Position numbers and translations under genes: made by a program
Part shown: positions 14,306 to 21,983 of the stretch, in pieces
Position numbering within the stretch: the first letter of the stretch is position 1
Layout of the letters: every line of letters starts with the position of its first letter
Notes under the pieces: model-generated
Database searches by the model: none
Told to the model about the DNA's origin: nothing
Seen by the model: only the letters and a program-made list of their open reading frames with translations
Assembly: GCA_045592585.1 (NCBI GenBank)
Contig: JAZNVB010000085.1
Span: 1-40,357, forward strand
Length of the DNA: 40,357 nucleotides
Source: SIG440 sp045592585
GTDB taxonomy: Bacteria; Bacillota; Clostridia; Monoglobales; Monoglobaceae
Direction: 5' to 3'

Positions 14306-14328
14306 GGGCAGAGCAATCTGCTCTGCCC
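14306..14328 (+). promoter_or_regulatory. Strong intercistronic hairpin between the BMC-H and BMC-P genes
   Basis: GGGCAGAGCA (14306-14315) and TGCTCTGCCC (14319-14328) form a perfect, GC-rich 10-bp stem with a 3-nt loop. No T-run follows, so full termination is unlikely. It would protect the upstream hexamer mRNA and/or lower pentamer expression. Confidence 0.65.
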
Positions 14329-14362
14329 GTATCCTTCTGACTTATGTAAGGGAGAAAAAGTT

Positions 14363-14629
14363 ATGATTATCGGAAAAGTAATCGGCAGTGTTGTTTCAAC
14401 ACGCAAGAACGAAAATCTTGTGGGCAACAAGTTTATGATTGTTGAACCGGTTGAAAAAATGGCTGCAAAAAATTCGCAGTTGGTTGCTATTGACAACATC
14501 GGTGCAGGTATCGGCGAATATGTTTTGGTGGCAACAGGCAGTGCGGCTCGTATCGGCTGCGAAATGGAAACTGCTCCTGTTGATGCTGCAATCGTGGGTA
14601 TCGTGGACGATGGTGCTGATTTTGCATAA
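14363..14629 (+). CDS. eutN: BMC-P pentameric vertex protein (EutN/CcmL/PduN)
   Basis: An 88-residue member of the EutN/CcmL family. MIIGKVIGSVVSTRKNENLVG is the usual opening strand and turn; GAGIGEYVLVATGSAAR and PVDAAIVGIVD complete the fold. Pentamers cap the twelve vertices of the polyhedral shell. The ATG at 14363 follows AAGGGAGAAAAAG. A longer reading from 14300 would run through the upstream hairpin and adds no family sequence. Confidence 0.94.
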   Translation: MIIGKVIGSVVSTRKNENLVGNKFMIVEPVEKMAAKNSQLVAIDNIGAGIGEYVLVATGSAARIGCEMETAPVDAAIVGIVDDGADFA

Positions 14630-14669
14630 ATAACATTTGAAATCTGATTGGAAGGGGGATTAACCAATT

Positions 14670-16007
14670 ATGCAGTTGACAGAACTTAAAGAACTTATGA
14701 AGGAATGCGGAATAGTTGGTGCCGGTGGCGCAGGTTTCCCTTCGTATGCAAAGCTCAGCGATCAGGCTGACACGGTTATTCTTAACTGTGCAGAGTGCGA
14801 GCCTTTGTTCAGGCTCCACAGACAGCTTCTTTCAACCTATGCAAAGGAGGTTCTTACAGCTTTTGACACAGTTCGCAAGGCTGTTGGGGCAAAGGATGCA
14901 ATTATTGCGGTGAAGGAAGCCTATACCGAAGCTGTTGAAGAGGTTGAAGAGCAGCTTGATAATTTTAAACATATGAAGATTTCGTTGCTTCCCGAGGTTT
15001 ATCCCGCAGGCGATGAAATTATACTGATTTACGAGGCAACCGGCAGGGTTGTAAAGCCCGGTCAGCTTCCTATTTCGGAGGGTGTTATAGTATTCAATGT
15101 TGAAACAATGCTCAACACCTACTATGCAATTACTGAAAAACGTCCTGTATGTTATAAATATGTAACTGTTGCAGGCGAAGTAGCAAATCCCGGCACTTTC
15201 AGAGTTCCTCTGGGCACACCGCTCAGCCGTGTGGTGGAGCTTGCCGGTGGCGAGACAATCAAAGATTGTCAGTATTTAAACGGCGGAGCAATGACGGGAC
15301 GTCTTACAAAGAAAAACCAGGTGGTAACCAAAACCACAAATGCGGTGTTGGTGCTTCCGCAAAATCATCCCGTTATTTTAAAGAAGAAAACAAATCCAAA
15401 AGTTAATATATACAGAGCAATGAGTGCTTGCTGTCAGTGCCGTATGTGTACTGATTTGTGCTCAAGGAACTTGCTTGGCCATCCCATTGAGCCTCACGCC
15501 TTTATGCGTGCCGCAACCAAGGGTATGACGAGTGATGTTCCGGCATTACTTAATTCGGCATATTGTTCGCAATGCAGACTTTGCGAGATGTATGCTTGCC
15601 CTCAGGGGTTGTCCCCTGCAAAGCTGATTGGCACATTCCGTGATGAAATCCGTGCCAAAGGCATAAAACTTCCTGAACCAAAGTTCACAGGCGTAAACGA
15701 ACATCGGCCCTTCAGGTATGTTCCTATGGAAAGACTGATTTCACGTTTGGGTATTGCAAAATACAACGTGGAGGCGCCTGTTAAAGAGTTGCCCGATAGG
15801 TTTGGGGAAAAGCTCAAAACAATAAAAGTGGAACTCAGGCAACACATTGGTCAGCCGGCAAAACCGGTTGTAAAAGTTGGCGACAATGTTGAAAAGTTCC
15901 AAAAAATTGCATCCTGCCAGGGTCTTGGTGCTGAAATTCACAGCCCTTATGACGGAGCAGTTAAAGAAGTTACAGAAAATTATATTATACTTGAAATAAA
16001 ACGGTAA
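14670..16007 (+). CDS. pduS: PduS/RnfC-like flavin iron-sulfur oxidoreductase
   Basis: A 445-residue protein related to PduS and RnfC. The N-terminal GAGGAGFP (17-24) and NCAECEP (39-45) belong to the NADH/FMN-binding Nqo1-like part, followed by a SLBB-type region (about 165-215). Two ferredoxin motifs follow: C254-C255-x-C257-x2-C260-x3-C264 and C299-x2-C302-x2-C305-x4-C310-P. The C-terminus has a biotinyl-lipoyl-like RnfC sandwich. In B12-dependent Pdu systems PduS reduces cobalamin. Here the dehydratase needs no B12, so it more likely oxidises NADH and passes electrons out through the PduT-like protein encoded next, or feeds the activase. Confidence 0.9.
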   Translation: MQLTELKELMKECGIVGAGGAGFPSYAKLSDQADTVILNCAECEPLFRLHRQLLSTYAKEVLTAFDTVRKAVGAKDAIIAVKEAYTEAVEEVEEQLDNFKHMKISLLPEVYPAGDEIILIYEATGRVVKPGQLPISEGVIVFNVETMLNTYYAITEKRPVCYKYVTVAGEVANPGTFRVPLGTPLSRVVELAGGETIKDCQYLNGGAMTGRLTKKNQVVTKTTNAVLVLPQNHPVILKKKTNPKVNIYRAMSACCQCRMCTDLCSRNLLGHPIEPHAFMRAATKGMTSDVPALLNSAYCSQCRLCEMYACPQGLSPAKLIGTFRDEIRAKGIKLPEPKFTGVNEHRPFRYVPMERLISRLGIAKYNVEAPVKELPDRFGEKLKTIKVELRQHIGQPAKPVVKVGDNVEKFQKIASCQGLGAEIHSPYDGAVKEVTENYIILEIKR

Positions 16008-16028
16008 AGAAAGGTGGGAAACAAGTAA

Positions 16029-16577
16029 ATGGCAAAAGCATTGGCAATGGCAGAACTGACAACGGTTTCCACCGGTATGAAAGCCGCGGATATTATGATT
16101 AAGACTGCCGAGGTTAAAGTGATTGAGGCCGAGGTTGTCTGCCCGGGTAAGTATATAATTCTTATCGAGGGCGAGTTAAGTGCAGTTCGTGCATCAATCG
16201 ACGCAGTAAAAGCTATGTTCCCCGAAAAGCTCATTGACAGTTTTGTTCTGGGTAATCCCCACGATTCAATCTTCCCTGCGCTTTACGGAGCAACAGATAT
16301 AAAGGATAAGCGTGCTCTTGGAATTTTGGAAACCTATTCAGCGGCATCAATAATCAAGGCGGCAGATATTGCTGCAAAAACCGCAATAGTAGACCTGATT
16401 GAACTCCGTGTAGCAAGAGGTATGTGCGGAAAGTCGTATATGCTTCTCACCGGCGAGGTTGCTGCTGTTGAAAGCGCAATCGAAAGAGCAAAGGCTGATG
16501 TTGCGGGCGGAACAATGTTCCTTGACAGCTCGGTTATTGCAAATCCTGACGAAAAAATGTGGAACACAGTAATTTAA
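16029..16577 (+). CDS. pduT: PduT-like tandem-domain BMC-T shell protein with Fe-S pore cysteine
   Basis: A 182-residue protein with two BMC domains (about 4-90 and 97-182). Residue 38 in VVCPGKY is cysteine, the position that in PduT holds a [4Fe-4S] cluster on the trimer axis. The second domain reads ALGILETYSAASIIKAAD, MCGKSYMLLTGEVAAV and VIANPDEKMW, again like PduT. The gene is 21 bp after the PduS-like gene, and the two proteins are known partners. The inferred role is electron transfer across the shell. Confidence 0.92.
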   Translation: MAKALAMAELTTVSTGMKAADIMIKTAEVKVIEAEVVCPGKYIILIEGELSAVRASIDAVKAMFPEKLIDSFVLGNPHDSIFPALYGATDIKDKRALGILETYSAASIIKAADIAAKTAIVDLIELRVARGMCGKSYMLLTGEVAAVESAIERAKADVAGGTMFLDSSVIANPDEKMWNTVI

Positions 16578-16648
16578 AGGCGTGAAAATCGCTATGTATA
16601 AAATGGCTGGCAAACAGCACAATTAAAACAGTTTTCATCAGCCTTTAA
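16574..16648 (+). repeat. Long-range inverted repeat between pduT and the aldehyde dehydrogenase gene
   Basis: TTAAAGGC (16574-16581), which overlaps the pduT stop, pairs with GCCTTTAA (16641-16648). Inside it GAAAA (16584-16588) pairs with TTTTC (16632-16636). The loop is long (about 43 nt) and no T-run follows. A possible mRNA structure or processing site. Confidence 0.4.
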
Positions 16649-16686
16649 TGACTGATACGCAAATACAGAGAGGAAGGTAAACTCAG

Positions 16687-18078
16687 ATGTTAGATGAAAA
16701 ATGCATAAGCACTATTGTTGAAAGTGTTATCCGTAATATGGATGGTAAGGTAGAAACTCCTAAACAGCTTAAGGGTGTATTCCCCACAATGACAGAAGCT
16801 TTGGAGGCTGTACAAAAGGCTTATATCCAGTATAAAAGCTATACTGTTGAACAGAGAGAAAAGATGATTGCGGCAATCCGCCGTTTAACCTTAGAGGAAG
16901 CCGAAGAAATGGCAAAGCTGGGTGTTGAAGAAACAGGTATGGGCAGAGTTTCAGATAAGATTATCAAGCAACAGCTTGTTGCAAACAAAACTCTCGGTAC
17001 TGAAGACCTTCAGCCTATTGTTAAAACAGGTGATACAGGTCTTACATTGATTGAGATGGCACCTTTTGGTGTTATCGGCAGTATTACCCCTTCAACCAAT
17101 CCCAGTGAAACAGTAATCTGCAACTCAATCGGTATGATTGCAGGCGGTAATGCGGTTGTATTCAACCCTCATCCCAATGCAAAAAAGATTGCAAACTACG
17201 CAGTTGACCTTGTTAACCGTGGTATTTTAGAAGCAGGCGGCCCCGAAAACTTAGTTGTTTCGGTTGCTAACCCCACAATGGATACATCAAACGAAATGGT
17301 TAAATCTCCTATTGTTAGAATGTTGGTTGCAACAGGCGGCCCCGGTGTTGTAAAGATGCTCCTTTCATCAGGTAAAAAGGCAATCGGTGCAGGTGCAGGT
17401 AATCCCCCTGTTATCGTTGACGATACAGCAGATATCGAAAAGGCTGCATCAGACATCATTAAGGGTGCAAGCTTTGACAACAACCTTCCCTGTATTGCTG
17501 AAAAGGAATGTTTTGTATTTGATTCTGTTGCAGACAGTCTTATCCGCAATATGCAAAAGAATGGTGCGTATCTTCTTAAGGGTGCAGACATTGACAAGCT
17601 TGTTAAAGTTGCACTTATTGAAAAAGACGGCAAGTTTGGCATTAACAAAAAATGGGTAGGCAAGGATGCAAGATTGTTCCTTAAAGAGCTTGGCATTGAT
17701 GCAGACCCCAGACTGATAATCTGTGAAACAGATGCAAAGCATCCCTTCGTTCAGGTTGAAATGATGATGCCTATTCTTCCCATAGTCAGAGTTAAGGATA
17801 TTGAAGAAGCTATCATCGAGGCTTGCAAGGCAGAACACGGTAATCGTCATTCTGCACACATTCACTCCAAGAACGTTGACAGACTCACAGCATTTGCAAG
17901 AGCAGTTGAAACAACAATCTTTGTTAAGAATGCGCCTTCTTACGCAGGCATCGGTGCAGGCGGCGAAGGCCACACAACTTTCACAATTGCAGGCCCCACA
18001 GGTGAGGGTATCACATCAGCAAAATCCTTTACCCGTCAAAGACGTTGCGTAATGGTAGACGGTTTCCACATCGTTTAG
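16687..18078 (+). CDS. pduP: CoA-acylating propionaldehyde dehydrogenase
   Basis: A 463-residue aldehyde dehydrogenase of the PduP/EutE class. It oxidises propanal to propionyl-CoA with NAD+ and CoA. The catalytic cysteine is C269 in NNLPCIAEKE. FGVIGSITPSTNP (about 127-139) and GAGNPPVIVD (about 235-245) are the nucleotide and CoA regions, and ETTIFVKNAPSYAGIGAGGEG is close to the C-terminal signature. The first ~18 residues (MLDEKCISTIVESVIRNM) are an amphipathic helix separated from the core by a short linker, the same targeting helix seen on the other cargo. AGAGGAAGG precedes the ATG. Confidence 0.95.
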   Translation: MLDEKCISTIVESVIRNMDGKVETPKQLKGVFPTMTEALEAVQKAYIQYKSYTVEQREKMIAAIRRLTLEEAEEMAKLGVEETGMGRVSDKIIKQQLVANKTLGTEDLQPIVKTGDTGLTLIEMAPFGVIGSITPSTNPSETVICNSIGMIAGGNAVVFNPHPNAKKIANYAVDLVNRGILEAGGPENLVVSVANPTMDTSNEMVKSPIVRMLVATGGPGVVKMLLSSGKKAIGAGAGNPPVIVDDTADIEKAASDIIKGASFDNNLPCIAEKECFVFDSVADSLIRNMQKNGAYLLKGADIDKLVKVALIEKDGKFGINKKWVGKDARLFLKELGIDADPRLIICETDAKHPFVQVEMMMPILPIVRVKDIEEAIIEACKAEHGNRHSAHIHSKNVDRLTAFARAVETTIFVKNAPSYAGIGAGGEGHTTFTIAGPTGEGITSAKSFTRQRRCVMVDGFHIV

Positions 18079-18188
18079 TTTTTTGGCAGGGCAAAATATA
18101 TTACTTTGATAAGTCATATGATTCTCAGCGTCTCTGAGCTCTTTGACAGATATAGATTCGTTGAGTAAACATAGAAAGGAAAAATCCT

Positions 18189-18836
18189 ATGAAAGCATTA
18201 GGAATGTTAGAAGTATACAGCTTTACAACTGCAGTGGTTGCGGCAGACCTTTGTGCAAAGGCTGCAGATGTAAAGGTAATTGCATTTGACCGTACCCGTC
18301 CCGGCAGTGCGGATGTTCCGGCACCGCTGGTAATGCAGATAAAGGTAGAAGGCCCTGTTGCGGCTGTTAAAGCAGCTATTGCAGCAGGCAAGGCTTATGC
18401 AGAAGCAGAGGGTAAATACATAATTTCTCACACCATCCCTAACCCCGGCGACGGTACCGAGAAGATGGCGTACCTTCTGGATATGAACAAGGATAAGTAC
18501 AACAAAAAGCTTCCCAAGAGCTTTGCAGGCGAGGCTGAAATGGAACCTGCAGTTTCAACGGGCGAGTCAATCGGTATGATTGAGGTTGAAGGTCTGGTTG
18601 CTGCAATTGAAGGTCTTGATGCAATGACAAAGGCGGCAGAAGTGCGTGTTATCCACACCGAAAAAAGACTTGGCGGCCGCTTGGTTACATTTATTGTTGC
18701 AGGTCAGGTTTCAGCGGTTAAAGCGGCTGTTGAAGCAGGTCTTAAAAGTGCAGACGCAATCGGCAACATTTTTGGCCATGCTGTTATTGCAAGACCCCAT
18801 ACCGAGGTAACAAAGTTCTTTGATATGGAAGGTTAA
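18189..18836 (+). CDS. Tandem-domain BMC-T shell protein
   Basis: A 215-residue protein with two BMC domains. The first (about 1-90) opens ALGMLEVYSFTTAVVAADLC and has an unusual pore-side insertion, RTRPGSADVPAP, before the next strand. A linker of about 35 residues (KYNKKLPKSFAGEAEMEPAV) leads to the second (about 127-212): GMIEVEGLVAAIEGLDAM, HTEKRLGGRLVTFIVAG and HAVIARPHTEV. It differs from the PduT-like protein: no cysteine at the pore position. Trimers of this type form pseudo-hexameric tiles. A weak hairpin and no convincing promoter lie in the 110-bp gap upstream. Confidence 0.88.
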   Translation: MKALGMLEVYSFTTAVVAADLCAKAADVKVIAFDRTRPGSADVPAPLVMQIKVEGPVAAVKAAIAAGKAYAEAEGKYIISHTIPNPGDGTEKMAYLLDMNKDKYNKKLPKSFAGEAEMEPAVSTGESIGMIEVEGLVAAIEGLDAMTKAAEVRVIHTEKRLGGRLVTFIVAGQVSAVKAAVEAGLKSADAIGNIFGHAVIARPHTEVTKFFDMEG

Positions 18837-18909
18837 ATGACAATCCGGAAAGACGGAAATCTGATTCAGGGAACAAGGAATGAAAAATTCTTTGTTCAGG
18901 GTGAAGCAT

Positions 18910-19542
18910 ATGTATGATGTAGACACAATAGCAAAAGCCGTTAAATCGGTAGTTGAAAAAATAGATACAGACGGACAGATTAAGGTAGGTGTTTCCCAGC
19001 GCCATGTTCACCTTTCACAGGAGGACCTTGAAACCCTCTTTGGCAAAGGCTATGAACTTCATATAAAAAAATACCTTATGGGTCGTGAGTATGCATCCGA
19101 AGAGGTTGTTACATTGGTTGGCCCTTCGCTTAAATCAATCGAGAACGTAAGAGTTCTTGGCCCTGTCCGCAAAAATACTCAGGTTGAAATTTCAAGAACA
19201 GATACATTTATCCTTAAAGTAAGCCCTCCTGTTCGTCCATCTGGCAATGTGGCGGACTCTGAAAAGTTGGTGCTTGTTGGCCCCAAGGGTTGTGTGTATC
19301 TTAAAGAAGGCGTTATCATTGCAAACCGCCACATTCACCTTACACCCGAATACGCCATGGCAAACGGCATCAAGGATAATGATTATGTGGATGTTGAGGT
19401 TGAGGGCATAAAGCCAACCAGATTTTATGACGTTCAGGTAAGAGTTCGTGATGATTTCAATGCAGAAATGCATATCGACACAGACGATGCAAATTCAACA
19501 GGTCTCAAAAACGGTGCTGTTGTAAAAATAATTAAGAGATAA
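18910..19542 (+). CDS. pduL: Phosphotransacylase PduL with N-terminal encapsulation helix
   Basis: A 210-residue protein. It converts propionyl-CoA plus phosphate to propionyl-phosphate and frees CoA for the aldehyde dehydrogenase. Zinc-binding histidine pairs are visible: H32/H34 in QRHVHLS and H141/H143 in NRHIHLT, each opening one of the two PduL beta-barrel repeats. Residues 1-18 (MYDVDTIAKAVKSVVEKI) are the targeting helix. The ATG at 18910 has CAGGGTGA 6 bp upstream and starts exactly at the helix. An in-frame ATG at 18880 would add ten residues and cannot be excluded. No kinase gene for propionyl-phosphate follows. Confidence 0.93.
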   Translation: MYDVDTIAKAVKSVVEKIDTDGQIKVGVSQRHVHLSQEDLETLFGKGYELHIKKYLMGREYASEEVVTLVGPSLKSIENVRVLGPVRKNTQVEISRTDTFILKVSPPVRPSGNVADSEKLVLVGPKGCVYLKEGVIIANRHIHLTPEYAMANGIKDNDYVDVEVEGIKPTRFYDVQVRVRDDFNAEMHIDTDDANSTGLKNGAVVKIIKR

Positions 19543-19574
19543 TAAAAACCCTGAATTGAAAGAGAGGGATTTGG

Positions 19575-20342
19575 ATGCTTGCACTTGAACGCCAGAAAAA
19601 AATAATGGAGTTTTTAAATGCAGATGGTGTTGTTTCGGTTAGTCGCCTGAGCTTGGAGCTTGGTGTCACTGAAGAAACTGTCAGACGTGACCTTGAAAAG
19701 CTTGAAAAGCAGGAGGCTTTGCGAAGAACCCACGGCGGCGCTGTTCCGCTGGAGGGTACAACCTATGAAATCTCCCTTGAAAAGCGAAAGCATATAAATG
19801 TTGAGTCAAAAATGAGATTGGCAAAAGAAGCTGTGAAGTATGTAACAGCCGGCGATACAATCTTTCTTGACGCGTCAACAACGACATTCTTTATGGCAAA
19901 GGAACTTAAAAACCGCAAGAACATAACTGTTATAACAAACTCTCTTCGGGTTGCGGTTGAACTTTCGGGCTGCGAGCATATAAAGGTTATTTCGGTGGGC
20001 GGTGTGCTCAGCAATAATCAGTCATTTATCGGCAGACATGCTGAAAAAAGCATCGAAGAAAACTATTTTGCCAGCAAGATGTTCTTCTCAAGCAAAGGTA
20101 TTACTGCTGATGGCGGTATCCTTGAAAGTAACGAAACCGAATGTGGAATCAAACAGAAGATGTTTGCCAACGCCAGAGAAAAATACTATCTTTGTGACAA
20201 GAGCAAAATGGGCGGAGTTGGGTTTGTAAAGCTGATTTCTTTGGAAGAAGTAGATTGCATTATTACCAACACTGAGCCGGATGCTGCATTAAAAGCAAAG
20301 CTCGAAGAAAGTGAAGTCAAAATAGTAAAAATAACAGAGTAA
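19575..20342 (+). CDS. DeoR/GlpR-family transcriptional regulator
   Basis: A 255-residue regulator. The N-terminal DeoR winged helix (ERQKKIMEFLNADG, then VTEETVRRDLEKLE at about 30-43, and RRTHGGAV) is followed by a DeoRC sensor domain with GDTIFLDASTTT (about 93-104), ITNSLRVA and a SSKGI..GG segment. The sensor domain binds phosphorylated sugars. Its position as last gene of the microcompartment unit suggests it senses a fucose/rhamnose phosphate intermediate and controls this locus. A clear operator could not be identified. GAGAGGGA precedes the ATG, and a strong terminator follows. Confidence 0.9.
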   Translation: MLALERQKKIMEFLNADGVVSVSRLSLELGVTEETVRRDLEKLEKQEALRRTHGGAVPLEGTTYEISLEKRKHINVESKMRLAKEAVKYVTAGDTIFLDASTTTFFMAKELKNRKNITVITNSLRVAVELSGCEHIKVISVGGVLSNNQSFIGRHAEKSIEENYFASKMFFSSKGITADGGILESNETECGIKQKMFANAREKYYLCDKSKMGGVGFVKLISLEEVDCIITNTEPDAALKAKLEESEVKIVKITE

Positions 20343-20366
20343 AATATTAAATTATGTGGCAACCTG

Positions 20367-20396
20367 CCGCTGAAACTTATGTTTCAGCGGTTTTTT
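20367..20396 (+). terminator. Rho-independent terminator ending the microcompartment locus
   Basis: Perfect 10-bp stem CCGCTGAAAC (20367-20376) with GTTTCAGCGG (20381-20390), a TTAT loop, and six T. Confidence 0.93.
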
Positions 20397-20490
20397 GTTG
20401 TCCAAATACACCCAAAACCCTTTAAAGGATGGGGTTTGAAGCAATATTACAAAAAGATTACAAATTTTTTAAATTTTTTTCAAAAAACTA

Positions 20491-20519
20491 TTGCAAAATG
20501 GTTTAAAGTATAGTAGAAT
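20491..20519 (+). promoter_or_regulatory. Promoter of the dcw (division/cell wall) cluster
   Basis: TTGCAA (20491-20496), 17 bp, TAGAAT (20514-20519), 81 bp before the mraZ ATG. Confidence 0.65.
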
Positions 20520-20526
20520 AGAAGAA

Positions 20527-20561
20527 AGTGGAACGAAGTGGAGTGAAATTCCACAAAGTGG
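20527..20561 (+). promoter_or_regulatory. MraZ-box repeats (autoregulatory operator)
   Basis: AGTGG repeats at 20527-20531, 20537-20541 and 20557-20561, that is on an exact 10-bp period with one degenerate register (20547). They lie just downstream of the -10. MraZ proteins bind short GTGG/TGGG-type direct repeats spaced 10 bp in front of their own gene, so this fits autorepression of the cluster. Confidence 0.7.
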
Positions 20562-20599
20562 CACAAGAATTGGTGTAAATAACACAAGGAGCACAGGCT

Positions 20600-21025
20600 A
20601 TGCTAATCGGTGAATATTTTCACAACCTTGATACAAAGGGCAGAGTTAGTATTCCATCTAAGTTCAGAGATGATCTTGGTGGAACTTTTGTGCTGTCTAA
20701 AGGTGTTAATGACTGTCTTTGTGCTTATTCAAAAGAGGAATGGGAAGGCTTTAAAGCAGAACTTCTTGAACTTCGTGGCGCTGATGCACGTAAATTACGC
20801 AGATTTTTCTTCGCAGGCGCAACCGAGTGTGAGATTGATTCACAAGGTCGTGTTGTCATCCCCCCTGCTTATCGTGATTATGCAAATCTTGACCGTGAGG
20901 TTGTGATTGTAGGCGTTTCAAACTGTATGGAAATCTGGAACAAGGCAGACTGGGAAGCTTACATGAACGACCCGTCACTTGATTCTGCCGAGATTGAGGA
21001 CGCAATGGAGAGATTAGGACTATGA
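20600..21025 (+). CDS. mraZ: Transcriptional regulator MraZ
   Basis: A 141-residue protein with two AbrB-like SpoVT repeats. The first is MLIGEYFHNLDTKGRVSIPSKFRDDL; the second, CEIDSQGRVVIPPAYRDYA, lies at about 77-97. It is a ring-forming DNA-binding protein that controls the dcw cluster by binding repeats like those just upstream. The stop codon overlaps the rsmH start (ATGA at 21022-21025), so the two are translationally coupled. Confidence 0.97.
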   Translation: MLIGEYFHNLDTKGRVSIPSKFRDDLGGTFVLSKGVNDCLCAYSKEEWEGFKAELLELRGADARKLRRFFFAGATECEIDSQGRVVIPPAYRDYANLDREVVIVGVSNCMEIWNKADWEAYMNDPSLDSAEIEDAMERLGL

Positions 21026-21963
21026 GTGCAGAATTCAATCATATCTCGGTTCTCCTTGAAGAAAGCGTTGACTTCCTTGAGGTTAAGCCGCAGGGAGTTT
21101 ACGTTGACGGAACCTTGGGTGGCGGCGGTCACGCAAGTCTGGTTTGTTCCAGACTTGCAAAAGGTGCAAAATTTGTTGGCATTGACCGTGATATAACAGC
21201 GATAAATGCGGCATCAAAAAGGCTTGAACAGTTTGGCGACATTGTCAATATTGTCCACAGTAACTTTTCGGAGATAAAAACAGTTCTTAATGAACTTGGT
21301 ATACAAAAAATTGACGGCGCAATTCTTGACCTTGGGGTATCGTCCCCTCAGCTTGATACGGCTGAACGTGGTTTCAGCTATAATATGAATGCAAGACTTG
21401 ATATGAGAATGAACCGTGATGATGCACTTTCGGCGTTTGAGGTGGTTAACGGATACAGCGAGAGTGAGCTTGCAAAAATTATATTTGATTATGGCGAAGA
21501 ACGCTTTGCAAGACAGATTGCAAAAGCAATTGTAGCCGAAAGACAAAAAGGTGAAATTGAAACGACCTTTCAATTAAGCGACATTATAAAAAGTGCGGTG
21601 CCTGCAAAAATGAGATTTGCGGACAAGCATCCGGCAAAAAGAACATTTCAGGCAATTCGCATTGAGGTAAACAACGAGCTTGGAATTTTAAAACAAGCTA
21701 TTGAGGATTTTGTTGACGTTTTAAATCCCGGCGGAGTGTTATCTGTTATAACATTCCATTCCCTTGAAGACAGAATTGTCAAGCAGACATTTGCAGACCT
21801 TGCATCGGGCTGTCAGTGCCCTAAAGACTTTCCTGTTTGTGTTTGCGGAAAGTTGCCTACGGTTAAAATTATCAATAAGAAGCCTGTTATTTCAGGCAAA
21901 AAAGAACTTGAAAACAACAATCGTGCTCACAGTGCAAAACTGAGAGCCGTAAAAAAACTATAA
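21022..21963 (+). CDS. rsmH: 16S rRNA (cytosine1402-N4)-methyltransferase
   Basis: A 313-residue SAM-dependent methyltransferase. FNHISVLLEESVDFL opens the protein and motif I is YVDGTLGGGGHA (about 27-38). GAILDLGVSSPQLD (about 99-112) and VITFHSLEDRIVKQ (about 245-258) are specific RsmH signatures. It modifies C1402 of 16S rRNA in the decoding centre. A CXC cluster (CQCPKDFPVCVCG) near residue 270 is usual in the family. The start overlaps the end of mraZ. Confidence 0.97.
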   Translation: MSAEFNHISVLLEESVDFLEVKPQGVYVDGTLGGGGHASLVCSRLAKGAKFVGIDRDITAINAASKRLEQFGDIVNIVHSNFSEIKTVLNELGIQKIDGAILDLGVSSPQLDTAERGFSYNMNARLDMRMNRDDALSAFEVVNGYSESELAKIIFDYGEERFARQIAKAIVAERQKGEIETTFQLSDIIKSAVPAKMRFADKHPAKRTFQAIRIEVNNELGILKQAIEDFVDVLNPGGVLSVITFHSLEDRIVKQTFADLASGCQCPKDFPVCVCGKLPTVKIINKKPVISGKKELENNNRAHSAKLRAVKKL

Positions 21964-21983
21964 AGGAGAGGTGAAGTTTAAAG

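Noticed and set aside
18143..18171. Internal promoter before the BMC-T gene
   Set aside because: TTGACA is present at 18143-18148, but 17 bp downstream there is only TAAACA, too weak to claim.
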